64,000 nt of DNA from Actinomucor elegans (Eukaryota; Mucoromycota; Mucoromycetes; Mucorales; Mucoraceae). The translations under genes were made by a program, and so were the position numbers. The notes beneath the pieces are model-generated. The model saw only the letters and a list, made by a program, of their open reading frames with translations, ran no database searches and had not been told where the DNA came from. The stretch covers positions 372,001-436,000 of the forward strand of contig JAMSLZ010000017.1 in NCBI GenBank assembly GCA_026027325.1, in the 5' to 3' direction. Positions 1 to 11,224 of this stretch are shown one piece after another. How positions within the stretch are numbered: the first letter of the stretch is position 1; every line of letters starts with the position of its first letter.

Positions 1-719
1 AAAGCTTTTTTTTTATTGTATAAGCGGTAGAGGGAGTACAATCCAATATGGTAAGTTACTTGAAATAAGAAACAGTAAAAGAAGCTCATGAGGTGTTTCC
101 TGAAATGTTCATAATTAGTTAGGTACGTGTTTAATTAACGAGACAGCAAACAAGGGAGAGATTTAGTCTACTACTACCAGCCTTCTGTTATTAATGGGCC
201 AAGTAGTGGTTACATAGAGTAAATATAATTAGTTACGATTACACAAGTTAACTATTCAAGTACACCTCTATTACTATTCTATGTAAAGTAGTTATGTCCA
301 CCACAACTCATAGGTGTTTAAGGTGAAAAAAATCTGGAAGTCAAGATAGTAGCATATGTAATAAACTCTGTGTTGTAAAGCAGGATTAAGAAGGCAGAAC
401 CATAGTAAAACAGATCTGCTGGTGAATAGTAATCGCACCAATAAAATGAAAAAATATCAAAAGTGCAGAAACTTTCAACTTTGACATTATGCCTATTATT
501 ATTATACTCCAGTTTCAATACCATATTTTTTGATAGTCCTGTCCTCTTTCACTTAGTATCATCGTCAAGTATTTTTTATCAAAAAATGCACCAGGATATT
601 TGGAGTGCTTCTGATTGCTGTGAGTGTATTTATTTTTTGTTTAATAGCGGCTTTATAATGTTCTGCATGATAAATCTATGTGCGCGTGTTTAATCTTGAA
701 CATTTTTCTTTTACTCAAC
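1..719. other. Gene-free AT-rich left edge
   Basis: No coding exon could be supported. Short open frames on both strands have low-complexity, AT-driven composition and no recognisable family. The right part is the 5' flank of the BABAM1-like gene. A gene may lie beyond the left edge. Confidence 0.5.
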
Positions 720-1748
720 ATGGACCCCAATTGTCCAAATGTAATAGAGATCGCTGACGATGATCATTTTATTGAGCCCAACTTCCAACTCACTAGAGTT
801 ACGCCACGTAAAATTGTAAATAGTTTTTACAAGATCGTGATAGTTTATAACTTTATTCTAAAGAATAAACACTATAGGTGTTTTGTATTGACATTTCGCT
901 CGAAATAAATGCAGAACTCAAAGCATCGCTTAATTGTGGGCTTAAGGACACAAATATGTACTACAGGTAATGATAAACTTGAGCAACCTTTGAAAACTAA
1001 TTGTTAAAACAGTACTTGGCTTGAAACAATACAGCGTTTTTTGAAAAGATATACCCACACGAATGCTCTGTTAGGAAATGACAAGGACCTCTATGCAATC
1101 ATGCTTTTATCAGACAAAGCTGTTTGGGTGGGTATTTGTGGTTGATAGAAAAGATGAGGATTTTAATTCGTAGTTTCCTGCTAGTGGTGTGACTTTACCA
1201 GTGACATTAGCGTCATTAATGGCGAAATAGATTTGCTTGATGGTGAGATAATTACTAAGTATGAAGAATTAGGTAGATTTATCTCCGTCAAATATAATAT
1301 GAGCTTGATTAACAATGTGATAGATACTCAGACCATATTTGATGTACTTGCAACAAAAGTGAACGTAGAGGACTCGAATTGGTTTATACAAACTATCGTA
1401 ATATATAGTAGAGGAAATGTGTTGCCAACTGCTGTAACTGGCAATGATTATTTGACCATTCGGGGGTCCTCGAACTTTACTCTGGATATACTCTTTTTGC
1501 ACGATAAAAAATCAGACATCACTCAGGTAAATCCATTATGTAATTTAATCAATAGCTTTGCTCATGTTACTATATAGGCTATCTATGATTTCTGGAGTGG
1601 CCTCGATAATGAGGCGGTTCCTGGATGGTATTATGAAACAGGTGTTTTTCAAGGAAAAGACACGCTTTCCAAAGCCTTGGCGCAACTTATCGCTCATCCT
1701 TTGCAAAGGCACAGAAATCAAGAACAGATAGGATCGTTTATTCAATAA
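720..1748 (+). CDS. BABAM1: MERIT40/BABAM1-like protein (BRISC/BRCA1-A complex member)
   Basis: Five exons were read from frame and splice sites: 720-815, 878-966, 1013-1131, 1231-1526 and 1578-1748, giving 256 residues. After a short acidic N-terminus, exon 2 opens with KIVFCIDISLEINAEL, the first strand of a VWA-like fold. Later come AIMLLSDKAVW, QTIVIYSRG, LDILFLHDK and a C-terminal block ending LIAHPLQRH. All match the order of blocks in animal MERIT40, which scaffolds the K63-specific deubiquitinase BRCC36 in BRISC and in the BRCA1-A DNA-damage complex. Human MERIT40 is about 330 residues; this copy lacks most of the disordered N-terminus. Splice phases are consistent throughout; the exon 3/4 junction is the least certain. 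The stop codon lies one base from the end of the opposite-strand coiled-coil gene. Confidence 0.8.
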
Positions 1749-1749
1749 A

Positions 1750-2886
1750 TCAAATGGATGCGTTCTTGACATAGTCTAGTTCTTGTTTCAGTATCCTAAC
1801 TTCTTCCATATAACCCAACATTTTTCTATATCTATCTGCAGATTCCTCTCTAGATTCATTGAGGCTCGTCCTTAGAATTTCAGAATGTTCATTAACGCGT
1901 TCCATTGCGCTTTCTAGTTCTCTGTTTTGCGATATTTTCTCCATCAGTTTTTCTTTAAGAATATTAATCTCCTCCACATACTGATGATGATCCACTGCAG
2001 AAGATGTTGTAGATGGCGGCATAGGTATATGGCAATTTTGTTGATTGTAGCTTACATGGCTGTCAACTTCAGATGGCAATTGCTGATCATCACTCATAGC
2101 TAGCGAACCTGATTTCGAATGAGCTTCTGTAACGGATTGATTGTGGTAAAGCTCGTTCAGGTTGCTTAGTCTACGCTTAATCCTATGATTTTCTTCCTCG
2201 AGCCTTTCACATTTATCTTGTAGGTTATTGTATTCTTCTGTATGTAACCGTGTTTCTGAAACATATTTTTCCAACATTTCATCTTTTTCATCCATTACTT
2301 GCTGCATATACTTTATGTTTTGCTGAAACTCCTCAACTTTCCGATCTCGTTCCAGTATCCCTTCAGTTGTAAGTCTGAGCTCCTCAGCATTTTCTTTCAG
2401 TAACAGTTCGAATTGATCTTTCCGCTGCACTTCTCTTTCATGTAGCTCTTGTAGCTGGCTAACCATGTCTTCTAATGTCTTGTTTTTATCTTCTAGCACA
2501 CTCACTTCATGTTTATATGTTTGTAGGGATGTCTCTTGTTTAACGTACGTGTCTTTCCATAAAGCGGATTCTGTATCGTAAGTGGAGGCGAGATTGTCCA
2601 GACTATGCTGCAATCGAATGCATTCATTTTGACTTAGCTGTAACAGTTTTTTTGTTTCTTCTACTTGGGCTTCTTTTGAAGCTAATGTTGCCTTGAGCAG
2701 GATCCAATCCTGTTCCAGTTCTTTCAGGCGTTGATTTTGTAGCGAATGTTTATGTGTATTCTTGTTATTTAACATGGCATGAATACTACTCAAACTATCT
2801 AAACTTTGTTGCATCTTGATATCCAAAATGTCCAAACTTTTATCATGATTATCTATTTTTGAATGCTTATTGTTTGATTTCAACAT
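1750..2886 (-). CDS. Coiled-coil protein of unknown function
   Basis: A single open frame of 378 residues. Residues about 50-240 are almost continuous heptad-like, Glu/Lys/Gln/Leu-rich sequence. A Ser/Pro/His-rich linker (about 245-300) follows, then a second coiled coil (about 305-375). There is no signal peptide, membrane segment or catalytic motif. Such a protein is typically a cytoskeletal, centrosomal or tethering scaffold, but I recognise no family. It converges on the BABAM1-like gene with one base between the two stop codons. The last codons could be altered if an unseen 3' intron exists. Confidence 0.7.
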   Translation of the reverse strand: MLKSNNKHSKIDNHDKSLDILDIKMQQSLDSLSSIHAMLNNKNTHKHSLQNQRLKELEQDWILLKATLASKEAQVEETKKLLQLSQNECIRLQHSLDNLASTYDTESALWKDTYVKQETSLQTYKHEVSVLEDKNKTLEDMVSQLQELHEREVQRKDQFELLLKENAEELRLTTEGILERDRKVEEFQQNIKYMQQVMDEKDEMLEKYVSETRLHTEEYNNLQDKCERLEEENHRIKRRLSNLNELYHNQSVTEAHSKSGSLAMSDDQQLPSEVDSHVSYNQQNCHIPMPPSTTSSAVDHHQYVEEINILKEKLMEKISQNRELESAMERVNEHSEILRTSLNESREESADRYRKMLGYMEEVRILKQELDYVKNASI

Positions 2887-4555
2887 TACAGCGAAGTAGT
2901 TGCTACTAAAGCTACTTCCATATTTAAAAAGCCTACGCTTTTATTTTATTTTATTTCTAGGATTTTATTTTAGGATCAGGTGCTAGGCAGCGTCTTTTAA
3001 AGTGTTAGTTTTGCCATCAACTAAAAGTATATTTCTATATATTCCTTAGTTTTTAAAGTTTCTACTAGATACAACAGCGCATTCTAAACATAGCATACTA
3101 ATCAAATGCGAATTTTAACTAAGAAAGGTCGAGATTGTGTGTTGTTTAGTGAGGGGCAGTGGATACTGGTAATCATCCTGCCAAACGTTCAAACATCGCA
3201 GCCAATGAAAAATGATTGACGGCCAGAAAAGTTCCTCAAGGGTGAAGCAGGGAGTATAATTTAAACACCGATATACAACTTAAATCTATCTTCTAGAAAT
3301 GTACAAAGCATTATAATAGCATTACAATGGATAGTTTATAATCAGCTTCAATAAGTAATTATCGTAAAATCAAACACATATGTATTTATTTTATTTAGTT
3401 GTCTATGTATAATAAAAAGTACCCTTATTAACAGAAAACAGGCAAAGTTCAATAATATCTTCAAGAAATTCTTATATTTTAAAAAGGAAAACTAGTATTT
3501 AATTTATAGTATTAAATGAAAAAACAAACATCTAGCATCTATCTGAAGCTTTTAGTATTCAAAAATCGAATTAAACGTTTTGGAGATTTAGAATCAATCT
3601 GAAGCATTAATTTATAGAATTATCATTGGCCAATAGAAAATCTCAAAAAATCCACTACCTAGAAAGCAACTCCGCACTTCAAGCTCCGCTTGTCATATCT
3701 CGATCAATTTACTCATACACTTCTTGTGTACGCTGTATTATGTGCAATCTTGTGGCCTACAGGACGAATCGGGCTTTCTTTTGACTGTCTGAAGCTATGG
3801 TAAAGAAACGCTCCGTTTTTTCCCGGGAAAAATTTGCTATTGTCTTTTAAAAAACAAGAGCTTAAATCTTGGATGTATTTTATAAGGACCTTTTCCAGGA
3901 ATAAAGAACCTCCATTGTTGGTTAACCTGTCATTTAACGATACACGAAATCAGAAAATAAGGTATTTAAACCCAGGTCATTTAGACATATTTCGTAAAAA
4001 GAAACATAAACAGTAGAATGCACATCTAGAAAATGAGGAACAGAGTTTGTATACGGGTGTTTTTATGATTAGTAGTTCATGGAGAAGGCAACTTATGTGT
4101 TAAAGTATGGTTTTGTCGTATAATGATATATATTTAATCGGATAAATAAATTGCTGACGTGGATCCAACTTGGCAGTTGATTCGGGATATCAATTCAAAA
4201 CTTAAAGAGAACCTATAGCAGTCTTGATAGATTAGCTTTAATAAACCACTTGATGCCGCGTTTTGTAGATATAATTAGTACATCCTCTCGAGATAAAGTA
4301 AAGTCTAGTGCCTTGCTATCATTTAACAGTGAATCGATAGCAGACTGAGAAGATCAATAGATTTGAACTCCGTAAGACAAACCGCTCGTTTTTCTTTTTG
4401 GTCTGAAGTCCCCAGTTCTTTTTCTTTTTTTTTTCTCTCTACTGTCACTATTTACTTGTTTTCCAGTCAAACGAGAAAATACCCTTTCTATAGTATCTCA
4501 ACTCTTTTTTTGTTATTGAACGCCAGACAAAAGTACAAAGAAACCCGAGATTTAT
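2887..4555. other. Intergenic region between divergent genes
   Basis: About 1.7 kb without a supportable gene. It holds one copy of the intergenic repeat near 3080-3130 and pyrimidine-rich promoter-like DNA before the GDS1-like gene (4380-4520). A 60-codon open frame at 3834-4016 has no family features and is probably chance. Confidence 0.5.
3080..3130 (+). repeat. Degenerate intergenic repeat, single copy
   Basis: Matches the core GCATTCTAAACAT...ACTAATCAAATGCGA shared with the copies near 10.1, 16.6, 21.9 and 22.1 kb. No partner copy was seen 160-175 bp away. Confidence 0.5.
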
Positions 4556-7500
4556 ATGACAATGGCACAAAAAGCAAGTGGCCATGATAATACAAAGACC
4601 AACAGCGGCAACAGCAGTAAACAACGACAAGGCGGTTTACCTGTTTCTATTCACCCAGACGATGCTAAGGATAAAGTGTTCACAGCCATTTTAAAGGCTT
4701 TATTAAAGATGGGAAATAAGCCAAGTTCACCTAAGGAACTGGCCAATATTATAGTTAAACATAAATATGCTACACTTGGGTAAGTTATTCTACCAATTTG
4801 TCTTTTATGGATTTATTAACAACACGTCTTATAGTGGAGCTACTCCCTTTGCAACCGTTTCTTCGCGTATATCGCAACATTTCAAAAGAGCAGCCGAACA
4901 TAACCCACCTCGAGCGCCTTTATTAGCTAAACATGTTGATCAGAACCACTCTAGAAAGATCAATTATTCATTAGCTACCGAATCTGTTGACGGTAGCGCA
5001 GCCGAAACACATGATGTTAAAAACAAAACCGCAGCAAAGGAAGAAGAATATGAAGAAGAAGAGGAAGAGCTTGAAAGATATAGACAAGATCCATCAAGAA
5101 CTAATAGTAAAACAAGAAGACATCCCACTTCAAACAGTGATAGTGATAGTGAAGATAGTGACCACGGACGCGTAAAAAAGCATAAATCTCGACATCTAGT
5201 AAATAAATCACCACCACCGAGATTAACCAGCGACGATGATGACAGCGAAGGCGAGCATTCAGACTATCACGAAGAAATGCTCAAAGGTGATGTCGATATA
5301 GACCTACATGTACAATCCGGTAGAAGACTATCAAGAAGACAATCCGTTGTTCTACGTCCAACCAATGATAACAAATCTCCAAGCAAAAAGCCCAACAAAA
5401 GTAGTAACAATACCATTCATAATGTCACCATTCCTCATACACCAATTCATACATCCACATCAAATAATCAGGAGAAGCCAAAAGAGCCTCTGAAAGATCA
5501 AGATAAGCCAATAGTACCTACCATCACTACACCTAGCAATACATCAAAAGAAGTCGCTTCTTCTACAGCCATTAGAAAGCCCTCCTTTTCATTTAGCAGT
5601 GGATTTCCCGGCGATCAAGAACTGTGGACTCCATTCAGCTTTGAACATGACTTTGATAACGTGTTTTTGCAAGAGCCCTCTACAGCACATCATATTCCAT
5701 TCAACATTGCTACACCTGAATCAGTATCAGTATCCGAATTGGATAATTACTTTGCAAACACATCCACCTCATCGAATACTTCTAAGCGAAAAAGCTTCTC
5801 TTCTACTATGTTGGGTCCCAACGATAAATCCTTGTTGCAAAAAGTACTTTTAGCTAGTGCAGCTAGAGGTGTTGCTGACAAAATTGAGGAAGAAAAAGAG
5901 CCTCCACAACCTCCAGTCAAACAGGAGGCTGTAGTAGAATCTCCACCTGCACCTCCTGTCAAATCAACGCTAGTCAATAGTTCAAGTTTAATGGACGTTG
6001 ATAATGGCGAAGACTTTGTCAAGTTTGAAGATGATGAAAAGAAAGAACCCACTATTACCACAATTGCTTCTGTTGCACCCATTAATACCACTCCCAAACC
6101 ACCCACCAAGAAAGTAGCTGATATTCTACCTGCTACACCTACTACCTTAACTGCTGCTGAGATATTGAAATCCATGAACATTCAAAACCTCAACTTGTCA
6201 GCATTGCATCAAATGACTTCAAACATCCCTAGTCTTCAGCATTTATCGCCTACATTTGATTTAGCAAAGACTATGGCAGCTTACATGCAATCATTAGCAA
6301 AATCTGCTAACGCAAGCGCTTCCAACAGTAATTCACCACATGCCATGGACCTCAAATCGATTTTGGCACGATTTCCTGCGCTAGAAGCATTCATCAAGAA
6401 AGATCCTACCACCATCGCTACATCTTCATCTGCCGCATCAAGTAGCGGTATAGCTACGCCGCCTCTCTTATCACCCACGGCAACGACACAATCGCCCGAT
6501 TTTGTGCCCAATCTCATCAACGGCACACCATCATCTTCACTGACTGCAGGCAGTACAGAACCCATTGTACACACGCTATCACCTCAAAACCCGCCCATGT
6601 ACATTACATTGATCGATCATATTGCCGTTTGTATTGTCGTGTTGGCCAAAACCGAGCAGACACCTGAATATCGCCTCATGCGACGTGTGGATACAGGCTT
6701 CATTAACGGCACTACGTTATTGACCGCCGGCGGTATCGAGACAGAAAGCGAGCGTAGTATGATCCTTAGTTTTGAAATGGAGAGGGTGCGTATGCCCAAG
6801 AAGAAATCAGCCCTGTTTGGTACCTGGATCCCTCTACGACGAGCGCAAGAACTGGCAGTAACCTGTTCACTGCAACACAAGCTGGGTCATTTTCTCGAAG
6901 ATTCCATTGAGCCTTATTTCCCTTCACCTCTGCCAATTCACAATACACGAAAGCCTGCACGAGATAGTCGATTAACAGCTTTGGCGTTGGCTGCTTTACG
7001 ATCCTCTGCTTCCTCTTCTGCATCTGCATCAGATAGTAAAGGGTCTGGGTTTGTCATGCCGCCTATTTCAAGGCAGTCTTCTTCATCGGGGAGTATGGCA
7101 GCAGCACAATTACAAGAGTTGCTATTAACACATCCCCATAAAGCGCTCAAGTCAAATGGACTGAAGGCGCCTTTATTGAGCCAGGAAACCACTGCCACAC
7201 CAGCATCTATACAACCATCCAAAGGATTATCGTCTACATCATCAGCAAAAAAAGCAACAGGTTTGAGTGAAAAAGAAGAAAGTGACGTGGACATTGTGAA
7301 TAGCAGTGATTCATCCGTAGCTTCTTCAAATGATGATGAAGAAAGCGACCATGAAGAGGCCAAGAAAAAGACACCGCCCACTACATTGAATCTGGAAGAA
7401 ATTTTGAATCGCGTTACATCCAAACAACCGTTACATATCCATCCCCGAGACTTGCAAAAGAAACGAAGACTGCACGAAGCAGCTATCGGGGAAGAATCCC

Positions 7501-7910
7501 TAGTGGAACAAGCTGCAAAAACCAGCAAAGCAGCTGCAAGTCGGAAAAAGCCAGCCAATACGGGTGGTAAATGGTCCAATAATACCAAATCTACAACGAA
7601 CTCAGTGGCGATAAAGAAGTCGCCAAGTGGGGCATCGACAATTACAATTAAACGGCCTGCTACTACTACACCTCCAGCATCCACAACATCATCCAACAAC
7701 AAAAAAGGTCAAGGCAAAGTGATATCATCTAAAAAGAAAGAAGACATAAAGACTGAGCCAGAAATTGGTAACGTTGTAGTTGAACACAAAACCGTCAAGG
7801 TAGAGCCCAAAAACGATCCTCCACCGCAGCAAAAGGTTGAACAAGACGATGAGGAAGACGATGAAGATATTGATATTGGTGGAAGTGATTTTGATGATGA
7901 TCTTCGATAA
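4556..7910 (+). CDS. GDS1-type winged-helix protein with APSES/KilA-N-like domain
   Basis: Two exons, 4556-4779 and 4835-7910, about 1,099 residues. The start is at 4556 (or two codons on, at 4562). Residues about 35-135, split by the intron, carry the fungal GDS1 winged-helix signature: AILKALLKMGNKPSSPKEL, then TPFATVSSRISQHFKRAAE. About 500 disordered acidic, Ser/Pro/Thr-rich residues follow. Residues about 660-785 then contain RRVDTGFINGTTLLTAGGI and FGTWIPLRRAQELA, which look like the APSES/KilA-N DNA-binding fold. The C-terminus is basic, then acidic (DDEEDDEDIDIGG). GDS1-family proteins are nuclear transcription regulators; the pairing of two DNA-binding-type domains suggests a sequence-specific regulator. 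Its targets cannot be read from sequence. Confidence 0.85.
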
Positions 7911-8097
7911 GCCTTTGCTGTTATATTCCCCTTTAGTTTACTATATAATAAATACAGTATTATATTATAAAAAAAAAGTACCTTGATAGTTAGCACTATC
8001 AAGAATATATAAAGGAGCTATGAAAACGATTTCTTTTATTTTTTTATTTTTATTTTTTGTCCCCATTTCACTCTATTTGCTGCTTATGATCTTTTTG

Positions 8098-8933
8098 ATC
8101 GTTTTGTTACTTGTCTTGGAAGATGTTATGGCGCTCATAGTCGGCAACAGATCGGTTATTAGTTATGGCGGTCCAGGCACAATGTCTGTGTTCGATATAT
8201 GCAATAAAGATGGCGACTGGAATCGATCATATCATCCCAGTGAGCCTTAGCAAATCCATGTTTCTTAGATATTTGAAGAAAGAACGTTTCGAGTACAATT
8301 TTCAACCATGGAACAGATACAAAAAGGTCTATTATATTATTGGTTATCATCCACAGACGAAGAACTTGTCGATGAAAGCCAAGTTAAAAAAAGTTAGTCT
8401 TTGAAAGAGACGTTTTCTACTTAAAAAAAATGGATATAAGATTGGGAGTTTATCGATGGTGGTATAGCAAAACATAATCAATTTATGCATATCTTCCTAT
8501 CTCAATCATTGGAGCCAGCCACCAAATATAAGTACAAGGTACGGACATGGAGTTTAGCGAATGAATATCATGAATCACAAGTATTCCGATTTCATACACT
8601 CATATCTCGATTTCATACACTCATATCTCGATTGGGGTCATTCAAGTTTATTGCAGCAGGAGATATTGTAACTAAGGATAGTTTCTCATTGATTGATATT
8701 TAACGCATTCTCTATTAGGACCTTGTGAATTATGTATCTATGCCACTGCTCAAAGATATGGCCAATAGATATAATCTAGCTGATTTCAATGGCCCAAAGG
8801 GCGATGATTTTATGAATTTTGCTCAAGATTTTTACGTCAATATGCCTATTCTCACTACGGCTGGTAATCATAAGCAAGCATACAACTTTTCTCATTACAA
8901 GAATAGGTATATATAAAGCTCTAGCAAGCCGGT

Positions 8934-8974
<41 letters not shown>

Positions 8975-9644
8975 TTACTCAGATTTTTTAATTCATAGAT
9001 TCAATCTGATGCCTTGTCAAGAGAGTGACTTTCCTGATGCTACGCAATATTCATTCAATTACAAGTCGCTTCACTTAATTTCATTTGCCACTGAGGTATT
9101 CTTCGAAGGCTCTGCAGAACAGGTGCAAACATCACCCAATTGGCTAGAGCAGGATCTTATCAAGACTATACACGCACAATTCCGGATCCCCTGGATAATT
9201 GTCATTGGACACCGGCCTCTTTATTGTTCCGTTCTATCCAATCCAGATTGCGGCGCATATGCAGAGACGTTACAATTTGGAGATCCTGCGACGTAACAAG
9301 AAGGACTTGAGATCTTGCTGACCAAATACAATATCGACCTATATCTTTGTTAAGTGCTAAATATTATATCTACGTATTTTATATGCTAATGCCATGATGA
9401 TTATAGCGGACACAAGCACAGCTATGAACGTACATTTCCTATGCGTAACAATACCAAGATAACAACCTCGTTCCAAAATCCCACATCATTTTTCCAAATC
9501 ATTACTGATGATAATGGCAATTACGAAGGCCCAGATCCTTTCAATGCTAATGAAACCGTGTCTGATTGATTAGCGCATCATTTTCAGGACTATGAATTCA
9601 CAAGTATTGAGATCTCGCCAAGATGTATGAGTATACATCATTAG
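8098..9644 (+). pseudogene. Decayed purple acid phosphatase-like metallophosphoesterase
   Basis: Pieces in several frames line up in the order of a purple acid phosphatase. First is a fibronectin-like N-domain strand (SLEPATKYKYKVRTW...VFRFHT), then FIAAGDI (motif I, altered), TTAGNHKQ (motif III; family GNHE), WIIVIGHRPLYC (motif IV) and SGHKHSYERTFP (motif V). The Asp-Tyr motif II is lost between stop codons. In-frame stops occur after EP (8248), at 8701, at 9294 and after VSD (9568). A 21-bp tandem duplication at 8590-8631 doubles FHTLISR. One former intron around 8908-8998 still has splice-like ends and is filled with a TA microsatellite. Enzymatic function is very unlikely. Confidence 0.8.
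8937..8969. repeat. (TA)n microsatellite
   Basis: An uninterrupted run of about 16 TA units inside the relic intron of the phosphatase pseudogene. Confidence 0.95.
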
Positions 9645-11224
9645 AAACAAACTTGGATACTTCTTTAAGACGATTGATAGATCATGCTCTTGTATCAAAA
9701 ACACCTGAATTCGTCAGCGAACAAAAGATAATTCATTAGATGTGCATAGTCTTGTCTTTTTATATATATACTTAACAAAATGTCTATTGCATACCTTTGC
9801 ATCAAATATGGGACATAATAAGCTTGTTTTATTTTAAAAAAAAAATCGGGAGAACAGGTTCGCGGAGGGAGCCACACTGCGCAAAAGATCAACAGTATGA
9901 AAAAAAAAAGTATACTCAATTACGCTTCAATAAAGGTTTTAAAATAATACAATATATTATTCTCGGTACATATCACTAAGGTCTATTGAGTGATCTATGG
10001 ATCATTTGATCTAGTTCATACGAAATACATGTATTTTAGAATCAACCATTAGGATGTAATATCCCTTTGTACTTTAGTCAAATAATAGTTCTAGTAGGTT
10101 TTATGGTTCATTGTGAATATGTATTGGCATTCAGATGCAATATTAAACCTGGATTAGTCGAGAAAGTAGAAATACTAAAGTGAGATGATTTCAAGGCGTC
10201 ATATTGTTAAAGTGTAGTACACACATAATACTTTAATCAAACAATAGCTCCAGTGGGTGCAGTGTTTCATTCTAAACATGCACTAATCATCAAATGTGAT
10301 ATGGTAGCTTCATAGTTGAAATGAACATACAATTATCTTTGTACAAAGTGTATAAAAAATCTTAATGAGCGCATATACCGCCGAGACTTCTCCCGAAAAG
10401 CTGAAAACTATGTATTAACATCATACAGCAGCAAAGAATTAATTATCTTCATTCTACTTTGGAAGTGCTATTTCTCGAAAGCAAAAACGAGTAAAATACC
10501 AAAAAAATAAATAAATACTTCGACAAGCATCGTATATTGGAAAGAAAACAACCAGGCAATAATCGCATTATCCCATTGATGTTCATCTATGACCAAAGTC
10601 TTTGCATTGGTTCACGGATAAAAAGTCATTTAAAACTGAGGAATCACTGAAAATATAAAATGTATAGCTGGTGCACACCTGTGTTCATCACCAACGTGTA
10701 TAACATTCTGCTATCAAATGCTGTGCTGTCAACAACGATTCGCGGCGCTTGTGCCAAAATTAAAAATGTTCTTGTGTTTTATCTGAGCAAGCGACATCCA
10801 GCCGAAATAAGGTAGTGTCGCTCACAGTTGATCTCTCCGGTTTGTCTTGGCTTCTCTTTCGTTGCACTTGTATGCCTGTTCTTCTTACTCTCTGTAAGTA
10901 TCATATTCAATTTATTTAATGAAACATTTGCAAATCTCAATTTGGGTCACAAAGAAAACTCTATAGTACCTCTTCAGTATAAATAAACATATGAACCGAA
11001 CAGTCAAACCTGAACAAGGAGTTGCAATCAAGTTGCATTGTTGTTGTTATTCCCTTTATACATACGTACGCTAGAACGCATTTATCATACTTGAAAGGTT
11101 CTTGAAGCTGCTGAAGATGGAAATTAGCGTAACCAAAGCTACTTTCTTTTCGGAGAAAGGGATCTAAACAAGTTGGCCGAGAAAGATAATTTCACCTTTT
11201 TTCTGCTTTATACATAGAATTCTT
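9645..11224. other. Intergenic region
   Basis: No gene supported. It contains a paired copy of the intergenic repeat (10080-10310). A small GC-rich patch at 9846-9895, flanked by A-runs, was considered for a tRNA and rejected. TBCK promoter DNA follows after about 10,800. A short upstream ATG frame at 11117-11166 ends before the TBCK start. Confidence 0.5.
10080..10310 (+). repeat. Intergenic repeat, head-to-tail pair
   Basis: Two copies in the same direction. Core CAGATGC at 10132 and CAAATGT at 10291 (159 bp apart). Both are preceded by a related ACTTTA...CAA(A/T)AATAG(T/C)TC block and by TTCATT(C/G)TGAA-like sequence. Strong similarity to the copies at 16.6, 21.9-22.5, 26.0 and 35.8 kb. 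Confidence 0.75.

Noticed and set aside
6938..7702. 254-codon open frame on the minus strand (and others at 5747-6181, 6281-6574)
   Set aside because: Antisense shadows of the low-complexity Ser/Thr/Pro-rich coding sequence of the GDS1-like gene; no family features.
9846..9900. GC-rich patch with AGGTTCGCGGAGG, possible tRNA or SINE
   Set aside because: Stems do not pair and there is no A-box at the right distance on either strand.
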